NCBI GenBank assembly: GCA_934539585.1
Contig: CAKTCT010000064.1
Location: 1-10,261, forward strand
Source: an uncultured Oscillospiraceae bacterium
GTDB lineage: Bacteria; Bacillota; Clostridia; Oscillospirales; Ruminococcaceae
Direction: 5' to 3'
DNA length: 10,261 bases
In this document: positions 6,646-10,261 of the stretch, in pieces
Layout of the letters: each line of letters starts with the position of its first letter
Numbering within the stretch: position 1 is the stretch's first letter
Position numbers and translations under genes: made by a program
The notes under the pieces: model-generated
Databases searched by the model: none
Seen by the model: only the letters and a program-made list of their open reading frames with translations
Told to the model about the DNA's origin: nothing

Positions 6646-6757
6646 AAGTTTTCGGTCCAGCCTTTTTCAAAAGGCTGGCAGGGATGGAAGGGGCAGAGCC
6701 CCTTCCTCGCTTTCCGCAGAAAGCGAAATCCCCCTACTGATCCAAAAGATCAGGAAG
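6646..6757 (+). repeat. R2 multi-hairpin repeat, copy 2 (downstream of spoVS)
   Basis: Four stem-loops in series: 6657-6678 (CCAGCCTTTT/AAAAGGCTGG, 10 bp, loop TC), 6686-6706 (GGAAGGGGC/GCCCCTTCC, 9 bp, loop AGA), 6708-6725 (CGCTTTC/GAAAGCG, 7 bp, loop CGCA), and 6737-6753 (CTGATC/GATCAG, loop CAAAA). It is in the same orientation as spoVS and nearly identical to the reverse complement of 9-121. None of the stems has a U-tract, so it is not an ordinary terminator. Confidence 0.88.
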
Positions 6758-6761
6758 AGAA

Positions 6762-6838
6762 GGCCGGACAGCCCGGTGGGCTGTCCGGCCGCGGGGAACC
6801 CTATCAAGGGGTTCCCCGCAGGACGCAGTCCTGCCCCC
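6762..6838 (+). repeat. R3 triple-hairpin block
   Basis: Three back-to-back perfect hairpins: 6762-6790 (13-bp stem GGCCGGACAGCCC, loop GGT), 6791-6819 (11-bp stem GCGGGGAACCC, loop TATCAAG) and 6818-6834 (7-bp stem GCAGGAC, loop GCA). Positions 6802-6837 recur without a mismatch as the reverse complement of 10226-10261. Together with R1 and R2 this completes a gene-free region of about 450 bp between the convergent spoVS and SGNH genes. Confidence 0.85.
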
Positions 6839-6854
6839 ACCCTCTCACTCCCGA

Positions 6855-6887
6855 TATAAAAAGGCGGCCCCAAAAAAGGACCGCCTT
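6855..6887 (-). terminator. Rho-independent terminator of the SGNH hydrolase gene
   Basis: On the minus strand the stem AAGGCGG / CCGCCTT (6881-6887 and 6861-6867), with inner CC/GG pairs and a T-rich loop, runs into TTTTTATAT. It starts 18 bp beyond the SGNH stop codon. Confidence 0.8.
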
Positions 6888-6905
6888 GACTGTTCCGGGA
6901 GAATA

Positions 6906-7463
6906 TCAGCAGCCGGCTTCCGCCTCACGAATGGCCCGGACCACTGCGTTTCCGCAAAGGTCGATGCCCTCGGCGGAAAGATGGATGCCATCGTCGCAGA
7001 TGTACCGCTCTACGTCGGCGGCGACCAGGGAGTAGAGATCGTTGATGGCAATGCCCCGGGCGGCCAGACGGGGAACGATGGCTTCGTTGAACTGCCGGAT
7101 GACCTCGTCCCGGTTGGTGGGGGAGCCCGGCGCGACCGGCGTAGTGGTGGCGAAAATCACCTTTTTGCCGTAGCTCTGGAGGAGCCGCGCAATGCGCTCC
7201 ATGGTCTCCACATAGACCTCCAGCGGGGTGAAGGAGCCGTCGCCGAACAGCTCGCAGAGGTCCCAGTGGCCGTTGTTCCAATGGATCACGTCGGCACCCT
7301 GGATTTTGTCCCGGCACTCGAACAGCATCCGCAGGGTGTACTGGGCAAAGCGGCCGTTGTCCGGGGACTGCCAGACCTCGTAGCCGTCGCCCAGCAGCTC
7401 CGGCACCTTGGTTCCGTAGCCGATGAGCCGGATGGAGTCGCCTAAAAGCACGATTTTTTTCAT
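6906..7463 (-). CDS. SGNH/GDSL-family hydrolase
   Basis: A 185-aa enzyme with the SGNH hydrolase fold, predicted to act as an esterase or carbohydrate deacetylase. Block I is GDS with nucleophile Ser10 (IVLLGDSIR), the block III Asn is in HWNNGHWD (61-68), and block V is Asp158-x-x-His161 (DDGIHLS), the rest of the triad. No signal peptide is seen, so it is likely cytosolic. ATG 7463 is preferred: MKKIVLLGDS begins the domain and GAGAGGA lies about 9 nt upstream. The open frame runs on to 7571, but that part crosses the promoter region. It is divergent from the alpha/beta hydrolase, with a promoter at 7504-7532 and its own terminator. The substrate is unknown. Confidence 0.9.
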   Translation of the reverse strand: MKKIVLLGDSIRLIGYGTKVPELLGDGYEVWQSPDNGRFAQYTLRMLFECRDKIQGADVIHWNNGHWDLCELFGDGSFTPLEVYVETMERIARLLQSYGKKVIFATTTPVAPGSPTNRDEVIRQFNEAIVPRLAARGIAINDLYSLVAADVERYICDDGIHLSAEGIDLCGNAVVRAIREAEAGC

Positions 7464-7488
7464 TTGTCCACATCCTCTCGTTTTTCGT

Positions 7489-7532
7489 GGGGAATTCCCC
7501 TGTATGATACCATGAATTTTTGAAAAAAACAA
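7489..7532. promoter_or_regulatory. Divergent control region with GGGGAATTCCCC palindrome
   Basis: For the leftward SGNH gene, minus-strand TTGTTT (7527-7532), 17 bp and TATCAT (7504-7509) form a fair promoter. Its start site falls in the 12-bp perfect palindrome GGGGAATTCCCC (7489-7500), which could be an operator. A plus-strand TATGAT (7503-7508) overlaps the same bases and may serve the rightward hydrolase, though its -35 is weak. Confidence 0.6.
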
Positions 7533-7551
7533 GGCGGAAGGGAGAAATTTT

Positions 7552-8502
7552 ATGGATTTTCGCAAAAGCACCGATACGTTCGTGAGCCGCGACGGAAAGA
7601 CCGCCGTGGCCTGCTATTTTTATGAGCCTCTGGAGGAGCCGGTGGGGGTGGTCCAGATTTCCCACGGCATGTGCGAGTATCTGGAGCGCTATGAGGAGTT
7701 CGCCGGGTACCTCTGTCAGCGGGGTTTCGCGGTCTGCGGCAACGACCACCTGGGCCACGGCCGCACCGCCGCCGCTCCGGAGGACCTGGGATTCTTCGGC
7801 GAAAAGGGCGGCGGCGATCTTCTGGTGGAGGACCTGAAGCAGCTGACCGATCTGGCCAAAAAGCGGTATCCCGGGCTGCCCTACTTCCTGTTCGGCCACA
7901 GCATGGGCTCCTTTGTGGCGAGGATGTACCTGAGCCGCTACGGCGGGGAGCTCACCGGGGCCGTGATCTGCGGCACCACCGGCGGCAACCCCATGGCCGG
8001 AATGGGCGCGCTTCTGGCCGGAGTTACCGCTTCGGTCAAGGGGCCCCGGCACCGCAGCGCGCTCCTGACCAAAATGGCCTTCGGCTCCTACAACCGGCGT
8101 TTCGACCCCGCCGAGGGCGGCAGCGCCTGGCTCAGCCGGGACTGGGAGATTGTCCAGAAATACGATGCCGACCCCTGGTGTACCTTCCAGTTCACCGCCG
8201 CGGCCTACCGGGAGCTGTTCACTCTGGTGAAGCGGGTCTCCGCCAAATCCTGGGCAAAATCGGTGCCTAAGGACCTGCCGGTGCTCCTGATGGCCGGGGA
8301 GGACGATCCCGTGGGCGGCTACGGCAAGGGCGTCCGGAGGGTGGCGGCGCGGCTGCTGGACGCCGGGCTCCGGGACGTCTCCTGCCGGATGTACCCGGAC
8401 TGCCGCCACGAGGTCCTCAACGAGCTGAACCGCCGGGACGTCTACCAGGAGGTCTGCCGCTGGCTCCAGGCGCGGCTGGAAACCGATGAGTGTGCACGAT
8501 AA
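7552..8502 (+). CDS. Alpha/beta hydrolase, monoacylglycerol lipase/lysophospholipase-like
   Basis: A 316-aa cytosolic serine hydrolase of the Hydrolase_4 (serine aminopeptidase S33-like) group, which includes monoacylglycerol lipases and lysophospholipase L2. The oxyanion region is ISHGMCEYLERYEEFA (36-51), followed by the typical NDHLGHGRT (64-72). The nucleophile elbow is GHSMG with Ser117. The acid is probably Asp252 (AGEDDPVG), and the catalytic His is His286 (YPDCRHEVLNE). A lid-like insertion lies at about 140-230. AAGGGAG (7538-7544) is 7 nt before the ATG. No signal peptide is present. The substrate is probably a lipid ester but is unproven. Confidence 0.9.
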   Translation: MDFRKSTDTFVSRDGKTAVACYFYEPLEEPVGVVQISHGMCEYLERYEEFAGYLCQRGFAVCGNDHLGHGRTAAAPEDLGFFGEKGGGDLLVEDLKQLTDLAKKRYPGLPYFLFGHSMGSFVARMYLSRYGGELTGAVICGTTGGNPMAGMGALLAGVTASVKGPRHRSALLTKMAFGSYNRRFDPAEGGSAWLSRDWEIVQKYDADPWCTFQFTAAAYRELFTLVKRVSAKSWAKSVPKDLPVLLMAGEDDPVGGYGKGVRRVAARLLDAGLRDVSCRMYPDCRHEVLNELNRRDVYQEVCRWLQARLETDECAR

Positions 8503-8518
8503 GGAAACAACTTTTCAC

Positions 8519-8576
8519 AATCCGTGGACAGAATTGCCGAAAAGGCCGGTTCCGTCCACGGATTTCTCGGCGAATT
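8519..8576 (+). other. Long hairpin with possible pseudoknot after the hydrolase gene
   Basis: AATCCGTGGAC (8519-8529) pairs perfectly with GTCCACGGATT (8554-8564), giving 11 bp around a 24-nt loop. Within the loop, AATTGCCGA (8532-8540) can also pair with TCGGC-G-AATT (8567-8576), with one bulged G, which would make an H-type pseudoknot. It lies 17 nt past the hydrolase stop and just upstream of the glyA -35 box, so it belongs to the 3' end of the hydrolase transcript and not to the glyA leader. There is no U-tract. Confidence 0.5.
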
Positions 8577-8582
8577 GCGGCC

Positions 8583-8611
8583 TTGCGCAACGGGGAAAAA
8601 TCCTGTATACT
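8583..8611 (+). promoter_or_regulatory. Promoter of glyA
   Basis: TTGCGC (8583-8588), a 17-bp spacer and TATACT (8606-8611). The start would be near 8618, with about 60 nt of leader before the glyA ATG. No glycine riboswitch or other known leader motif is recognised in this leader. Confidence 0.65.
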
Positions 8612-8676
8612 TAAAAGTAGACCCGCCAGCCGGGAAAACGCCGGAATCTCCGGAAAACAGAAAGGACTTGGATAGT

Positions 8677-9927
<1,251 letters not shown>

Positions 9928-9949
9928 GGCGGGATAACCTGCCAAAAAC

Positions 9950-10030
9950 AAGTTTTGGGTCCAGCCTTTTTCAAAAGGCTGGCAGGTGGAGGGCAGCGCC
10001 CTCCTCGCTTTCCGCAGAAAGCGAAATCCT
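9950..10030 (+). repeat. R2 multi-hairpin repeat, copy 3 (downstream of glyA)
   Basis: Matches 6646-6730 in the same orientation as glyA. The CCAGCCTTTT/AAAAGGCTGG stem is identical. The second stem is shorter, GGAGGGC-AGC-GCCCTCC, with both arms changed to match. The third (CGCTTTC-CGCA-GAAAGCG) is identical to copy 2. The similarity ends after GCGAAATCC, so the fourth stem is missing. There is no R1 module before it. Confidence 0.85.
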
Positions 10031-10152
10031 ACTCGTTGCGCCTCGGGCGCAACCCCAAAATAGGGAAAGGTGGCCCGCAGGCCGCCCGCGGTTCCCGCGG
10101 CCGCAATTTCGGAGAAATTGCGGCATGACGCACCTCCAAATTACCCAAAGCG
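10031..10152. other. Gene-free hairpin cluster between R2 and the terminator
   Basis: Four further stem-loops with no open frame worth calling: 10035-10053 (GTTGCGCC-TCG-GGCGCAAC, perfect), 10069-10086 (GGTGGCC/GGCCGCC with one G-T pair, loop CGCA), 10086-10100 (CCGCGG-TTC-CCGCGG) and 10100-10124 (GCCGCAATTT/AAATTGCGGC, 10 bp, loop CGGAG). These are not copies of R1-R3 but have the same closely packed style. No promoter or RNA family is recognised. Confidence 0.6.
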
Positions 10153-10210
10153 AAAACCCGCGCCAGCGAGTCGAAGCGTTTCTACGTTTCTTCTCGCTGG
10201 CGCGGGTTTT
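10153..10210. terminator. Long bidirectional terminator downstream of glyA
   Basis: An 18-bp perfect stem (10153-10170 with 10193-10210; ends AAAACCCGCGCC / GGCGCGGGTTTT) surrounds a 22-nt loop. The right side continues TTTTGTTT, and the left side reads TTTTCGCTTT on the minus strand, so either strand has a GC-rich stem and a T-rich tail. CCAAA/TTTGG flanks can extend it. It likely ends glyA transcription and that of a convergent gene beyond the window. Confidence 0.75.
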
Positions 10211-10225
10211 GTTTGGTGGGCGGGA

Positions 10226-10261
10226 GGGGCAGGACTGCGTCCTGCGGGGAACCCCTTGATA
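10226..10261 (-). repeat. R3 repeat, inverted partial copy at window edge
   Basis: All 36 bases are the exact reverse complement of 6802-6837, including the GCAGGAC-GCA-GTCCTGC hairpin and one arm of the GGGGAACCC hairpin. It is cut by the end of the window. Its inverted direction relative to R2 copy 3 suggests it belongs to a neighbouring leftward gene. Confidence 0.85.

Noticed and set aside
6646..6757. Integron attC-like sites following each gene
   Set aside because: The genes are core housekeeping genes on both strands with their own promoters, there is no integrase, and the GTTRRRY/RYYYAAC core pair is not found at the element ends.
6457..6838. Insertion sequence or transposon remnant
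   Set aside because: No transposase fragment, no terminal inverted repeat pair enclosing the block and no visible target duplication; a non-autonomous MITE-like origin cannot be excluded.
6667..6873. Small minus-strand open frame within the R2/R3 repeats
   Set aside because: It is made almost wholly of hairpin repeat sequence and runs through the SGNH terminator; there is no binding site or homology.
8612..8676. Glycine or other riboswitch in the glyA leader
   Set aside because: The leader after the promoter is only about 60 nt and shows none of the tandem glycine aptamer features; the nearby hairpin lies upstream of the promoter.
8524..8676. N-terminal extension of GlyA from an earlier in-frame start
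   Set aside because: It would begin upstream of the predicted promoter, lacks a ribosome binding site, and adds sequence not found in the family.

Overview
The window is high-GC (roughly 60% by eye) and dense in genes. It reads as chromosomal core sequence from a spore-forming Gram-positive anaerobe of the Clostridia, and the flavour is Oscillospiraceae-like (Flavonifractor/Oscillibacter/Lawsonibacter type). The grounds are a canonical SpoVS, a ymdB-spoVS pair, a YerC/TrpR-family repressor, strong AGGAGG-type ribosome binding sites and short intergenic gaps. The genus is inferred, not shown. There is no transposase, integrase, phage or defence gene.

Layout. (1) Minus strand, 226-2788: GNAT acetyltransferase, YerC/YecD TrpR-family regulator, YqeM-like methyltransferase, second class I methyltransferase. 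A good sigma-A promoter precedes yerC, and a hairpin terminator lies between yerC and the methyltransferases. (2) 2865-2938: a large inverted repeat carrying an extended -10 box on each strand, between the leftward GNAT gene and the rightward operon. (3) Plus strand, 2968-6456: PHP phosphatase, hexapeptide O-acetyltransferase, hslO (Hsp33), ymdB, then spoVS from its own promoter. (4) 6457-6838: about 380 bp of hairpin-rich repeats after spoVS. (5) A leftward SGNH hydrolase and a rightward alpha/beta hydrolase, divergent from an 88-bp control region. (6) glyA with its own promoter. (7) A 334-bp gene-free tail of repeats and a long bidirectional terminator.

The genes themselves are ordinary: redox chaperone, cyclic nucleotide phosphodiesterase, sporulation factor, one-carbon enzyme, small hydrolases and transferases. 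The notable content is non-coding. A modular family of structured repeats (called R1, R2 and R3 here) lies at the 3' ends of three unrelated genes (a methyltransferase, spoVS, glyA). R2 always has the same orientation relative to the upstream gene. Paired substitutions preserve the stems between copies. R1 starts on the base after the stop codon in both genes where it is the first module. This is the best candidate for an undescribed system: a dispersed structured 3'-UTR or intergenic element. Its function cannot be told from this window.
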